Shown: piece after piece, positions 27,201-35,023 of the stretch
Position numbering within the stretch: the stretch's first letter is position 1
How the letters are laid out: every line of letters starts with the position of its first letter
Origin: an uncultured Clostridia bacterium
Lineage (GTDB): Bacteria > Bacillota > Clostridia > Christensenellales > UBA3700
Assembly (NCBI GenBank): GCA_946623205.1
Contig: CAMOQV010000003.1
Span: 1 to 35,453 of the forward strand
Direction of reading: 5' to 3'
DNA: 35,453 bases
Position numbers and translations under genes: made by a program
Notes under the pieces: model-generated
The model's database searches: none
Told to the model about the DNA's origin: nothing
What the model saw: only the letters and a program-made list of their open reading frames with translations

Positions 27201-28906
27201 AGAGCATTGATCATGATAGAAAGAATGATATGTATCCAGGCTATTTAGTAATCGATCCAATTAAGGTAGATATTCTAAAGTCTGAAACAGCATTCCCAAG
27301 CAAGGTTAATGTTGTATACATAAACAATACAACTGCAGAAATGGATGTTGTTAAGTGGGAAGTCGAAACAGCAGAAGATGTATGGGAAGTAGTTGATTTA
27401 TCTACATACACCGTACCTCTAAACAACACATTTGGTCGTGTAAGATGCTATATCACTCAAAATCTAACACCATTTGTTTTAGACTATGTTGTATTAGAAA
27501 GAGATGGTATCTTAATGACACCAAATACTGAAGATATTAAAAATGCAGTAGTTGATCCATATGATTACGAAGTAAATGCAAATGGCGCAATTACATATGA
27601 TGTATTTGCTTCTGTACTAGACGTTGAATATATCGTAGGTTACTCAGTTAAACTTCTAGACTTAGGTGAAGACGGAATCGAAGGAAAGAGCGCTTCTGGC
27701 AAGGTAGATGATAAGACTATTATCAACAAGGTAGTGCCTCTAGAATCAGACGTTAGAGCTATTAAGAGAGATATGAAGAGTGAATATACATACGATAAAG
27801 AATCAGGTTTGTATATGAAGGAAATTGAAGGCGTATTGCATTCATTCAAATTGACAGTTAAAGAACAAACTTTGAATTATACATTACCAGTTACATGGGA
27901 TTTATCTGTTAATTTATCTACTTCAGGTGCAAAAGAATTAATCAGCTTCTATTTTGGTGAAGATGATTACAAGATTACAAAGCAAGTTGAAGTTACATTT
28001 GCAAATAAGACTCTAGAGTATGTTGCTAAGGAAGATGGTTATATCTTTGAAGCATATGTTGCTCCAGAAACATTAAAGACTGTAACAATTTCTCAAAAAG
28101 AGTTGAACTCTACAAAGGCAACAAGAAGTATGAAAGTTGGCTTCACAGATGGTACAACAAGAGAAATGGATGTAGTTTTGGATCTTCAAACAATTAAGAA
28201 GGGAGACAATGTTGTAGGCACATCTGCATTCAAGAATCCAACAGTTTATAACTATCAAGAAACAACAGTAGCAGCAGCAATCGATACATACTATGTTCTT
28301 GGTAGATATACAGAATTGAACTTAAGAGGAAATGGTATTGGATATGTTCAATATGAATATAAAGAAATCGCATTTGAATCTTTAGATATTGGTGAAACAT
28401 ATTACTATATCACAAAGGATGGATATCAAGAAGTTGTGGTAGCAGCAGAAAAGGCAAATGTAAATGCTCAAACTCAATACTATAGACGTTATGATGTTAA
28501 GTATTATACATTTGAAGAAGTTTCTGGAACTGTAGGAACATACAGTGAAGAAACAACTACAACATACTATATAAAGAGTGATGATTCTTACATCCCAGTT
28601 CAAGTTTCTAATGGCTATAAATTTGGTAATATGACATATTACACAAGAAAAGATGCTGTAGATGTAAGCGCATCAACAAAAGGTACATTCTATACATATA
28701 GCGAGGATGCTTCAAATAGACACGACTATGTTGCTGTTGAATCTTTGAATACATCATCTCCAAAATATAATGCAAAGGAAGGTTATAAGTATTATATGTT
28801 AAGTATTACTAACGACTATACGGTTACTGCATATATTGGTGCAGAGAACCCTGCATTAAAACAAAGTATCGAAATTAAGATACACATTTTCGCAGAGGAG
28901 GTATAA
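18299..28906 (+). CDS. Giant multidomain surface lipoprotein, 3535 residues
   Basis: The signal peptide ends in a lipobox-like LYGC with C27, so it is probably lipid-anchored. A Pro-Thr then Asp-Pro repeat linker covers about residues 38-75. Residues about 145-245 hold two Tyr-rich modules (EFRNYINGAELYIS... and EYDAFMIGGHTVYAF...). About 330-2200 is a long series of hydrophobic-strand-rich repeats of the type 'VYAELENIKLLNIVLPNL', interrupted by four acidic low-complexity linkers. An EF-hand-like loop is at 2292-2303. About 2380-3400 carries Ig-like modules with the pattern 'F.DGT...MPVTW', like bacterial Ig-like group 4 domains. The C-terminus has a further Tyr-rich cluster and no LPxTG or membrane anchor. 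No enzyme domain was recognised. RBS GGAGAA precedes the start. It is the first gene of a three-gene operon downstream of a two-component system. Probably an adhesin, scaffold or envelope-spanning protein. The exact role is unknown. Confidence 0.85.
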   Translation: MRSIKVILSILLVLMLLSTMLIALYGCQGDPNNEKPVDPPTPTPTPTPTPPPDIDPDPVDPVDPVDPIDPVDPSTTKKVVKKIDQFLCFAELLGGTKTPQSAGEYKVLSIYFDINTRDAGSSDEFTKKRLVFRTNVSIKREKITFKDEYEFRNYINGAELYISPSEGKYTKSTGYKENTQYYYKTKGTTYVGISFDTEEEYDAFMIGGHTVYAFNANDGTYTKATTFNKNTEYFKVTTGGDDSQYVVKMFDLTEASKDENLSEAGEDDNANVISFGNDEGYLSIGTATTEEELEEQLIFEDKGELIWALYTVNGKMFLDKGEDKELLYFEDFDMDYVNAIAKNLLDSLSDGKYDGSLNGPLFAMIDDMIGGAITINGILGLLKSFIFPTKATKTTITEGKTVTSTYELEIGINSLIAQLQKLVSTVMSLPFIDLPFDLQVDPLISFLKDITPKMKVYLVGEIVDGKTTTFGLKVLDNDEANKGTTYKETILNFDISNSTVYRVTPANLDIPERVMKAQYDETFSLTNLAFSLDIVLNSNGNLDVGAVLNGILGKELLPAETIIVNAATGFRLDLALDADLNYGKLEDESEVIEYVDELGQKRYKHPLLDNNFLVLELYLIGVDIDPKTQQHILIDEEALIGIYYKDGSIYANLGHLLERYYSGSNLKVNIEGIPEVIQYVVDLVSNALDGVFAKTLKWGDWRTWSDLWNYKYGTSEDAPLSSAEPADSTDNEDPILDPNDVVVGIQGSESGYKVSTNLITFLKAVGAVVGLGDIFSSNDEQTAIVITVNTVLFNGIKALASDLDLNLPDGLIAELSINFDEEGSIRSIAIAAAVDSRVGFKDENGEWYIGNKILYNPLLFTIDGIKYYEDPNFDPEDTETIPNFDTDDEERDFTEEKPKSSFSIVYVRDNVAGATGRRYYLDRAADDDDFAYLGYMANGKPVIYDDSSKIDSGIKEYYDKAKNLYYITKGDKTIETKFQPSTYIYKGEWVVGYGLEAGTGETKGTKKIDGVDYSILTDAKYFTFETQVLAQGLEAEIVLHDFMLLYEAGYLNKFDGYKGHYGATKAIEGYILDKTHTVAEVSADVLKKGGDFLLKDPASGDYFPVTLEKDEYDPALGEFFTLEERTYVDSISKFIDSLLTRGTFFSLNLAIDFSAGKYDLAPLISLFLPEMKGKHLIWEFTGDFQLDASLNLGVLLNQADPEQSKLVLELVANKDIKIGDNILFAGGSTILGLYGDGTKVYAELENIKLLNIVLPNLAANIDYTTVLYKLIGDKEIFDLTFNIMDLINGDNEDEGASNSEEVALAPEDPQDPEDPQDQNVAATPLPLTSLADALTLFIDKNIVEVTITIAGIQKLLASFGVDLGIALTDIMQLAVDLKLDRNKGVFLDITGALMPKYDEELSENNGNYFDDDLRIALRLATGYDFEYVLDENGHKTYDKYGKAIKNKVRNSDAYAPVEIGNVEELLANYETKFLALESQTDKYHDDLIQAILQVIGDLKLSIKIKASVLNSIWDINKIIDTIVADRGDRFALPIKVLFDDWDTEVELLVQWYLDLNNFKNTQIKIEIRYEDHVWIGLYVYKNSLVLDLNGLGLFDIEVTNLKVIASLGNVIQTLTSSIADLSLTNLLGGLIDGLFEENNEEGQSNVEEETSATEGEQAQADEDQAQADSDTSNAGLAIENDSEASNELISMLLNAVSIQDTELSAHITADVFEAIFRELVGFSMYLEFDVGAKLDIKEGRLTVDVGVERAVNANITLQLSAGERGAHKFDLDLDSIPNLNALTGEDLVKTLLKNLDIGLYVDLDQYTSTSGQAIYTRIYIEKLNARKRLTDKAIAQKGSILVTLADIDLAEFNNAGSGNVTPLVYVELDYTAGKMNLTFGSNLLVANVIGIKIDIGSLIGTIGIDLDLVNMLGPTLDGLLDTISGLVEGLMGNNNVADSSESGDEDATPPAPVVPTQELGEAVDIIEIVSDEEWGKDGNVRAKSNGKYINEGKYYLHGGNLYILDSSDETGPLVQLKGIDIDSEARLPELVQDGYGKDDPTKNYSRSYCKLTVDGVTTYYICKAGTGLDRRNYKWHAGNTVNALSGFFSSLDILSLFEELTLYLSCDKESQVGVLNADVTVNVYQLNSIIDHLMYYILGPETILNLKELTAENAEKGEGIYFNANYLSKVHWNRQDQNALLNELWEVITSDQSFPDGNHNFLSDILNAVGYGALSGLVGMVKGAIKDSFDGIIKKLIPFAVTNESHLGLNIVRGQLTSIYLTNDDKNENIFDEYGNSYTFYNGSKVVKYYNDANNNGVWDEGETGGRSDNYFTNLHIFNTSASVGDAQYTGVDGAITWDNTPATITYNPYMYESHAKAAEQLYNSYFGTGHIATFQRATELYKAEMTFKFIDVNGNVISTISSKNDIAAKLETPGTYYIQASAAFKNGAETRTLRIKFVVQGGEGVDNITDIDTQKMFVYQAMPAYIFIYTGSGVRRIETTNLQFAFADEDGNAPAASSDAWVLGTTPTPTKIRDDSEGSNGDWDQDVYIKFPNGTISPVPMTIHYKDSTIDEIIIADENGENRLKDNTWTVNLYEFNTEDTLENFMPAKLYFKYSDGTATQMPVTWTNTEEAAKLFDRVKYGSSEYSKVTEATYTLTANIGTGNLKQSKDITFYVPAREVSSVSVGNRTNLLNIQPYEYYLYLIDSTKYAKYNPYQDQIMVNYKTFSENVYVKWAEEDASKVDYSWGENIETKAKDRSFVRKVYLNGDKYPSGDIFHWDQDVTVNITRNQIQGIYFDEKCTQTTIVVDPYVYYNTVDKFEYFRQKYSEAYVKFTNGYVLKMPIAFDKDEILAMNVDYETNYAQFTIAIGFDVAKYYAYTTALNYKAGETYYKATLRDDVTADNFATITRSEQLYVINDGMYVKASKYDKDAQYYTIVVDDTITSQATFNAASNVLTTGALDVFTDVYNSKYYQEYAINVKVNAVAIKSIDHDRKNDMYPGYLVIDPIKVDILKSETAFPSKVNVVYINNTTAEMDVVKWEVETAEDVWEVVDLSTYTVPLNNTFGRVRCYITQNLTPFVLDYVVLERDGILMTPNTEDIKNAVVDPYDYEVNANGAITYDVFASVLDVEYIVGYSVKLLDLGEDGIEGKSASGKVDDKTIINKVVPLESDVRAIKRDMKSEYTYDKESGLYMKEIEGVLHSFKLTVKEQTLNYTLPVTWDLSVNLSTSGAKELISFYFGEDDYKITKQVEVTFANKTLEYVAKEDGYIFEAYVAPETLKTVTISQKELNSTKATRSMKVGFTDGTTREMDVVLDLQTIKKGDNVVGTSAFKNPTVYNYQETTVAAAIDTYYVLGRYTELNLRGNGIGYVQYEYKEIAFESLDIGETYYYITKDGYQEVVVAAEKANVNAQTQYYRRYDVKYYTFEEVSGTVGTYSEETTTTYYIKSDDSYIPVQVSNGYKFGNMTYYTRKDAVDVSASTKGTFYTYSEDASNRHDYVAVESLNTSSPKYNAKEGYKYYMLSITNDYTVTAYIGAENPALKQSIEIKIHIFAEEV
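18411..18516 (+). repeat. Tandem repeats coding for Pro-Thr and Asp-Pro-Val tracts
   Basis: A 12-bp unit (CCTACACCAACA) is repeated nearly three times to encode PTPTPT. A 9-bp unit (GATCCAGTC and variants) then repeats about six times to encode DPVDPVDP. All units are multiples of three, so copy-number changes would alter linker length without breaking the frame. Confidence 0.85.
18731..19036 (+). repeat. Two Tyr-rich modules near the lipoprotein N-terminus
   Basis: Two copies, each about 50 residues, share the order F-x-[ED]-E-x-[EY]-[FY] ... [LV]Y ... GxYTKxTxxxxNTxY[YF]. A related copy lies at 26861-27100 and a cluster of shorter ones at about 28362-28806. Confidence 0.7.
25172..25207 (+). 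other. EF-hand/dockerin-like calcium loop within the lipoprotein
   Basis: Residues 2292-2303 read DANNNGVWDEGE. Asp/Asn at loop positions 1, 3 and 5, Gly at 6, Asp at 9 and Glu at 12 satisfy the canonical calcium-binding loop. A single loop is visible, so it is structural rather than a full dockerin. Confidence 0.65.
26861..27100 (+). repeat. Tyr-rich module inserted among Ig-like domains of the lipoprotein
   Basis: The segment from KYYAYTTALNYKAGETYYKA to TFNAASN repeats the module seen near the N-terminus (F...R.EQLYV...GMYVKASKYDKDAQYY). It interrupts a run of Ig-like repeats: the flanking sequence on each side reads as parts of one such domain. Confidence 0.6.
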
Positions 28907-28908
28907 AG

Positions 28909-31900
28909 ATGAATAACGCTAAATCTTTAAAAACTCTATATTTAATAGGAATTGTAAGTTTAATAGTTGTTTTAATGTTAGGACTAACTCTTAACACACT
29001 ATATAACAATGAAGTATCAGTTGAAGCAAAAGCTGAAACTATTGCTGCAACTGTAGAATCTAAATTTGGTTCAATATACAATGAAGAAGGAAGTGCATAT
29101 CATAAGTCAAGCGAGCAATTAACAGCAGAATATGGATCTTATGTAGAGATTAATTCATATGCTACATTAAGCTCTTTCTTAAATGCATCTAATTCAGCTG
29201 GAACTGTTGGCGTTTTAGTTAACAATATTGATTTTGTATTAGCAAACGAATCTAACGCTCAATTTGCAGGTACATTGGATGGTAACGGATATAAAATAAC
29301 AATCACTGCCACAGGAATTACAATGACGAATTTCTTCCAACATAACTATTTCAAAGGTGATGTGGATTATTGCTACGCAGGAATGTTAGTTGGTGTTAAC
29401 CGTGGAAGAATTAAAAATTTAAAAATTGATTGGAATGGTAGTTTAAATGTAAATGCTACAAATTCAAACGGTGGTGTTATTAAAACTCCAGACACGAATA
29501 GGCCATTTGTAACAGGTATCGTTTGCGGATTAAACGCTGAAGGCGCTGTAATAGACAATCTAGAATTAAATATCAATGGCGCATTTGCTGTTGGAAAGGG
29601 CTCAGGATCATCAGAGACAGACGTTAGAGGACAATCTGCAATAGCAGGTGGTGTATGTGGCGCTCTATATAAAGGAACAATTTCACATTGTACAGTTAAC
29701 AACAATGGTGGCGTATTGAGCGTGGCAGATGGTTCAACATCTGGAACTGGATGTAAATCTGGTTCATCTGCAGCAGGTGGATTTGTAGGCACTATTTATC
29801 CATCTTCAGATTCAAAATTAAAAACTTGTATTTTAACAGGAAATGGTCCAGTTAGAGCTATTAGTTATAATGATACAAAGAATAGAAACAATGATGGTTT
29901 CTGGGGCTTTGCAGGCGGTGCCGTTGGCGCAAGTTTAACAGTTGTTATGAATGGTACAGTTAACGAAGTAAAAGGTGTCCAAGTCTATTTGTTGCAAGAT
30001 GGCCAAATTGATGGATTGATTTCGTCATGGACTGGATATACTGAGCATTATTGGAAGAATCAAGACACGAAAGATAGAGATGACTTTAATCAAGTAGATT
30101 TCGCACAATGGGGTAACCAATCTGGTGCATCTGTTTGGGCATCAACTCACCAAGGTGCATTATTCGGAATCGTAGATCCTACAGCTAGTGCTTCAGATTC
30201 ATATTCATCATTACTTGATGTAATAGTAACATACGAATTTAATGCAGTTGTTGGAGCACAAGATGACACAGGTGGAAAATATATCGACAATAACTCTCAC
30301 GTTACTACAGGCGCATGGAATGAAGTATATTCATTAAACAATGGTGGTAGCGTAAAAGTTGGATATGATAAAAATTCTAAGCCAAGAATAATTGCTTCTG
30401 CAGATGATTATGATTTAGAAGATGTTGATAGTCTAGACAAAGATAAGCTATATGACAAAGTTTCTAGTGGCAAAATTATTTGGTCTTCAAACTTCATGTA
30501 TTATGCAGATGTAAAAGATGATGAAGGAAACGTTATAGGACAAGAAAAGAAATATTATGAGAATTTAATTCCAACACAAGAAGTTCCAGCAGAAGTAAGA
30601 TATTTTGCTTCAGGAGAAGGTCATGTATATGAATATACATTTGGTGAAATTGTTAATGTTAGCTTTGTAAATAATAATACAACGGATAATGTAAGTCTTG
30701 CATTAACAGAATATAGTAAGTTGTTTGACAAGGGCTTATTCCATATGCCATCAACAATAATTAAAGATTCAGATAATCAAGTTGCAGATGGCTTACATGC
30801 TTCATTAGAAACATTATATTTTGTTAGAGGAAGAGAAGCTGCAATAGATTTAAGTGAACATAGCAATATAGCAAGTTTATTATATTTACCAGGCGATTAT
30901 GAATTCGCTTGCAAACAAATCGTTAATAACCAAAGATTTGCATATTACGACGAAACAAATCACTATATTGCAAATTACAATGAAGATTTACATAAATTCT
31001 ATTATAGTGTATTAGAAGATAATGGAACATTATTAAATGTTTCATCTGAAAGTACATCATTACACTGGAAGACGGATGTTGATACGATAACATTTAATTA
31101 TGGCAACAAAGCAAATATTATCGATTACTATACTGTAACAAAAGGAAGCAATGCTAATCCATATATTAAGAAGAACATGCCAACTGATTCTGTATCTGAA
31201 TCTATAGTAATTTCAGAATCTGGTAATTTCTTCTATACAGTAGGTGCATATATTGTTAACCCATTATTAGATACTAAATACTTTACACAACAAGAAATTG
31301 ATTCAGGCATTTATAACTATTTACAAATCGGCAAGTCAAGTGTTCAAGTATTTGTAGATAACAAAGGACCAGAAATTACAAACATTAAGTATTATGAATA
31401 CGATGAAGATAATGAAGAAGATTTCTATAAAGGTGAAGAAATTAAAATCTTCAATAAAGATGAATGGCAAGATACAGACATCGTTATCACTTATGATGTT
31501 GTAGAAAAGTGGAACACAATAAACATTGGTAGTGGCCATGCAAAAGTAGATGATTCAAACGATAAGAAGTGGCAATGTTCATTAATCTTGACAGAAAAGA
31601 ATCCAGTAGCAACCGTTAAGTATTCAGATACATGGGATAATGTAACTATATATGTGTTTGAATCAAAGATTGATACAACAAATATGGATTTAAATGATGT
31701 TCAAGTATTGAACGAGAAAGAATATCTTCGTTATGAAGGTCAAATGGATTATTCTCCAGTTGCATTGATTATTTCATTCACTCCAGTATTTGGCGCTTCT
31801 GGTGCACATTTGTATTATTCACATGAAGAAGTTGATGGTGAATCAGTTTGGGTTGAATCAGAACAAGAATTAAAGTCTAATCAACCAAACAAATTTATTG

Positions 31901-34900
31901 TTGATTATGAATTAATCAATCAACCAATTAGATTAAAGTTGGTAAATGATAATGGCATTCACAGCGAAATTCTAGCAAAGAATGGAGAATATAGCGACGG
32001 TTATATTAGACACCAAGCTGACGATATCGACGAAGATGTAAAAGAAGCTAAAGCAAAAGCATGGAACATCAGAGTTGTAGTTGCTGCTATGGGTATTACA
32101 TATGATAACATCTTCTATAAAAATGCAAATGAAGAAGAATTTACATATGATGCGGCTCATTCATTAAAAACATTGCTTTCAACAGAAGAAGGAAAAGCAA
32201 CATTCAAAGGATGGGTTGATAGAGCTTATGATGGTACAAATAAAGCTTATGTTGATTTACGTGCAAAGGTTTACACAAGCGGAACAACGTTGATGTCAAA
32301 TACAATTTTGTATTATTCACAATTCTATCAATATTCAGAACCAGCAATTGAAGAAAGTATGTTAGATGTTCAATTAACATTCGATTCAAAAGATGCTGGA
32401 ACACGTAACTTGTTTATTAAAGTTTCAGGAAAAGATGAATATCTAAGCAGATATGAATTCAGATTCTTAGAAAGCGGTCAACAACCTGAAGAATATGCTG
32501 AATTGATTGGCGAAGAATATGCAAATCAAGAAAATAAGCAAATGGATGGTCAATATACTATTTCTCCATATGAATTAACGGGATATTTAGATGCAGCATT
32601 TGGCGCTGGTGATTTGTCTTATGTTTTCGGTCAAGATATCTTAACACAAATTATTATTGCCGGTGTTGGTGATGATGAAATCATATTAGATTTAACAAGT
32701 TCAGCTGTTAAGACTCATGATGACGAAAAGGATATTGATATTTATCCATCAGCTGGATCATATAGCTTAAGCAATGCTGTTATTTCTGATGATAATGGTG
32801 ATAATAAAGCATCATTTATGAATAACTATGAAGTTATAGCAGAAACTAAGCCATTTGAAATTATACCAAAGAATGTAATTGTTAATGCTTTATTAGATGG
32901 TAAAGATACATATGCAACAACAATATTATTTGATGGCAAAAACCATTATGTAGGTGGAACATATGTAGATATCTATGGGGATTATCAAAATATTAAGGTT
33001 ACATATTATAAATATAATGCTCAAAATGATTCTTGGATTGAGGCTGAAGAAGAACTTGATGGCGGAGTTAAGCAAGCTGGTAGATATAAGGCTTTATTAT
33101 CTTCTAGCGATCCAAATTACGCAGTTGCAAATACTGGTAAAGAAATTAAGTTCATTATTCAATATGGTGCATTACCTTTTGATCAAAGTGAACAAATAAA
33201 GACATTCAATGGGGAGGCACAAGCATTCAGTATTATTACAGATATAGATTTAGCTACATATGAAGCCCCAATGGTAATTGATTATTATAGATTGAATTCT
33301 GAAGGCATTCCAGGCACAGAAAAAGTTACTCCATTTGAGGTAGGTAGATATTTGGTATTAATCGAAGTAAGTGGTAGTGATTATTTCTATAGCCAAAAAT
33401 ATGACAACATGTATTTAACAATACAAAAGGCAGATACTGAATTAACAGTTACACAAGAAATACCTGTTGTTTACGATGGAAATGCTCATACATTCAGTTT
33501 AGAAGAGTTGGATTTAGTTGTTAAAGCTGATAACGGAAATACTCAAGTAATCGTTGTAAAAGATGGCGAAGATGGCTCAAAGTATATTGAGTACACGACA
33601 TTTGATGGCAGTGAAAAAGTTACTAAGCCATATTCAGAAGTAATTGAAATTACAACAGTAGTTAATAGAAAGAAAATTGTTTTAACTGAAGCTAACTGGA
33701 ATGAATATGCACAATTTATAGCTGCTGGAGAGCATGAATATACTATTAGATTTAAGGGTGATAGTTGTTATGCAAGCACTGAAACAGTTTATAAATTCGA
33801 TATTCAATTAGCAAAATTCGATGGAATTGAATTTAACGATGCTAAATTCTATTTCACAACAAAAGATACTTATCATTCAATTTATATTGAAGATAACGAA
33901 GCGTTTGCAAATTATCTTGATATGGGCGCAGTTGTAACATATTCATATACAGGTGAAGAATATAAAGATGCAAACGACCATGTTGTAAACGCTGAAACTG
34001 AGTTTGAATATAGAAAAGATACAGATAAAGAGACAAATGAAATTAAATTCAGCGAATTTGGCGAATATAGTGTTATGGCAACAATTACATTGGATAACTA
34101 TATTACAGAAAGTTATACTGCTATATTAACTATTGATAAAACAGCATTACCAAAGCTTGAGCCTGTAGCAATGGGAGAAATTGCATACGATGGTATGATT
34201 CATCCAGGTGAATTTAAGTTTGTAGATGAAAACATTACAATTAAGCCAACATATGTAAAAGGACAAGAAGCAGCAAGATTAATAGATTACTTCATGATGA
34301 TTTTAGATAAAGAACATCCTGAAGATGCTGTAAGAGTAGATGTTACTTATTCTAAGGACGCTCGTCCAGTAAATGCAGGCACATACAATGGTATTATTAC
34401 ATTATCTAGTGCAAATTATGCAGATACAGATGTAAAGGTAAGAATCGTAATTAAAGAATATGAAGCTGTAGTAAGTTTTGATTCAATTAGAAGCATTATT
34501 GCATCAATTGACGATTCAACAGATTTATCTAAATTACATCCAACATTTGAGTTTATGGGAGAAACATATTCAGCTAACTATGAATACTATGATGCAAATG
34601 GTCATAAAGTTAACTTGAATTCTGATGGTACATTGGATGCAGGAACTTACACAGTAAAAGTTTCTTTTGATAATGGAAACTTCACAACAAGTCAAACTGC
34701 AACATTAAATATTGAAGAATCAGGAAATAAAGGTGGCGGACCAGGAGAAGGTGGCGGCAGCTTTATGGAAATATTTAAAAAATATATGCTATGGTTCATT
34801 ATAGGCAGTGTTGTTATAGTTCTTGGTGTAGTTGGCGGAATAGTTGGCGGAGTGATAAGCAAAAAGAAGAAAGGCGAAAGAAGAAAGCCAACAAATAAAA

Positions 34901-35007
34901 AGCCAAAAGGATCTGGAGGCGGCAAGACAAAGAAAGAAGAACCTAGAAAGCAAGTCCCAGTTAAAAAACAAAAAGTCGAAAGTCCACAAGACAAAGCACA
35001 ATTCTAA
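28909..35007 (+). CDS. Large membrane-anchored surface protein with beta-helix and MBG-like repeats, 2032 residues
   Basis: An N-terminal hydrophobic segment (about 9-29) with a possible cleavage site near AKA (40-42). About residues 75-350 look like a GLUG-type beta-helix: FAGTLDGNGYKI, GMLVGVNRGRIKNL, AIAGGVCGALYKGTI, AAGGFVGTIY. The middle is not recognised. From about 1310 to 1935 are MBG/Ig-like repeats with 'YDGNAHTF', 'VNAGTYNGIITLSSANYADT' and 'DAGTYTVKVSFDNGNFT'. A Gly-rich linker, a membrane helix (about 1960-1983) and a 48-residue Lys/Arg-rich cytoplasmic tail (1985-2032) end the protein. There is no LPxTG sortase signal. RBS AGGAGGT (28896-28902) lies 2 bp before the upstream stop codon's end region, and only 2 bp separate it from the lipoprotein gene, so the two are co-translated neighbours. 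Probably an adhesin or envelope scaffold. Confidence 0.85.
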   Translation: MNNAKSLKTLYLIGIVSLIVVLMLGLTLNTLYNNEVSVEAKAETIAATVESKFGSIYNEEGSAYHKSSEQLTAEYGSYVEINSYATLSSFLNASNSAGTVGVLVNNIDFVLANESNAQFAGTLDGNGYKITITATGITMTNFFQHNYFKGDVDYCYAGMLVGVNRGRIKNLKIDWNGSLNVNATNSNGGVIKTPDTNRPFVTGIVCGLNAEGAVIDNLELNINGAFAVGKGSGSSETDVRGQSAIAGGVCGALYKGTISHCTVNNNGGVLSVADGSTSGTGCKSGSSAAGGFVGTIYPSSDSKLKTCILTGNGPVRAISYNDTKNRNNDGFWGFAGGAVGASLTVVMNGTVNEVKGVQVYLLQDGQIDGLISSWTGYTEHYWKNQDTKDRDDFNQVDFAQWGNQSGASVWASTHQGALFGIVDPTASASDSYSSLLDVIVTYEFNAVVGAQDDTGGKYIDNNSHVTTGAWNEVYSLNNGGSVKVGYDKNSKPRIIASADDYDLEDVDSLDKDKLYDKVSSGKIIWSSNFMYYADVKDDEGNVIGQEKKYYENLIPTQEVPAEVRYFASGEGHVYEYTFGEIVNVSFVNNNTTDNVSLALTEYSKLFDKGLFHMPSTIIKDSDNQVADGLHASLETLYFVRGREAAIDLSEHSNIASLLYLPGDYEFACKQIVNNQRFAYYDETNHYIANYNEDLHKFYYSVLEDNGTLLNVSSESTSLHWKTDVDTITFNYGNKANIIDYYTVTKGSNANPYIKKNMPTDSVSESIVISESGNFFYTVGAYIVNPLLDTKYFTQQEIDSGIYNYLQIGKSSVQVFVDNKGPEITNIKYYEYDEDNEEDFYKGEEIKIFNKDEWQDTDIVITYDVVEKWNTINIGSGHAKVDDSNDKKWQCSLILTEKNPVATVKYSDTWDNVTIYVFESKIDTTNMDLNDVQVLNEKEYLRYEGQMDYSPVALIISFTPVFGASGAHLYYSHEEVDGESVWVESEQELKSNQPNKFIVDYELINQPIRLKLVNDNGIHSEILAKNGEYSDGYIRHQADDIDEDVKEAKAKAWNIRVVVAAMGITYDNIFYKNANEEEFTYDAAHSLKTLLSTEEGKATFKGWVDRAYDGTNKAYVDLRAKVYTSGTTLMSNTILYYSQFYQYSEPAIEESMLDVQLTFDSKDAGTRNLFIKVSGKDEYLSRYEFRFLESGQQPEEYAELIGEEYANQENKQMDGQYTISPYELTGYLDAAFGAGDLSYVFGQDILTQIIIAGVGDDEIILDLTSSAVKTHDDEKDIDIYPSAGSYSLSNAVISDDNGDNKASFMNNYEVIAETKPFEIIPKNVIVNALLDGKDTYATTILFDGKNHYVGGTYVDIYGDYQNIKVTYYKYNAQNDSWIEAEEELDGGVKQAGRYKALLSSSDPNYAVANTGKEIKFIIQYGALPFDQSEQIKTFNGEAQAFSIITDIDLATYEAPMVIDYYRLNSEGIPGTEKVTPFEVGRYLVLIEVSGSDYFYSQKYDNMYLTIQKADTELTVTQEIPVVYDGNAHTFSLEELDLVVKADNGNTQVIVVKDGEDGSKYIEYTTFDGSEKVTKPYSEVIEITTVVNRKKIVLTEANWNEYAQFIAAGEHEYTIRFKGDSCYASTETVYKFDIQLAKFDGIEFNDAKFYFTTKDTYHSIYIEDNEAFANYLDMGAVVTYSYTGEEYKDANDHVVNAETEFEYRKDTDKETNEIKFSEFGEYSVMATITLDNYITESYTAILTIDKTALPKLEPVAMGEIAYDGMIHPGEFKFVDENITIKPTYVKGQEAARLIDYFMMILDKEHPEDAVRVDVTYSKDARPVNAGTYNGIITLSSANYADTDVKVRIVIKEYEAVVSFDSIRSIIASIDDSTDLSKLHPTFEFMGETYSANYEYYDANGHKVNLNSDGTLDAGTYTVKVSFDNGNFTTSQTATLNIEESGNKGGGPGEGGGSFMEIFKKYMLWFIIGSVVIVLGVVGGIVGGVISKKKKGERRKPTNKKPKGSGGGKTKKEEPRKQVPVKKQKVESPQDKAQF

Positions 35008-35023
35008 AAGGAGGTAATAAGAT

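Noticed and set aside
18731-28806. Prophage origin for the giant lipoprotein, because its Tyr-rich modules resemble phage tail proteins
   Set aside because: No capsid, portal, terminase, integrase or lysis gene is present, and the protein has a lipobox and Ig-like repeats. Only the modules are phage-like.
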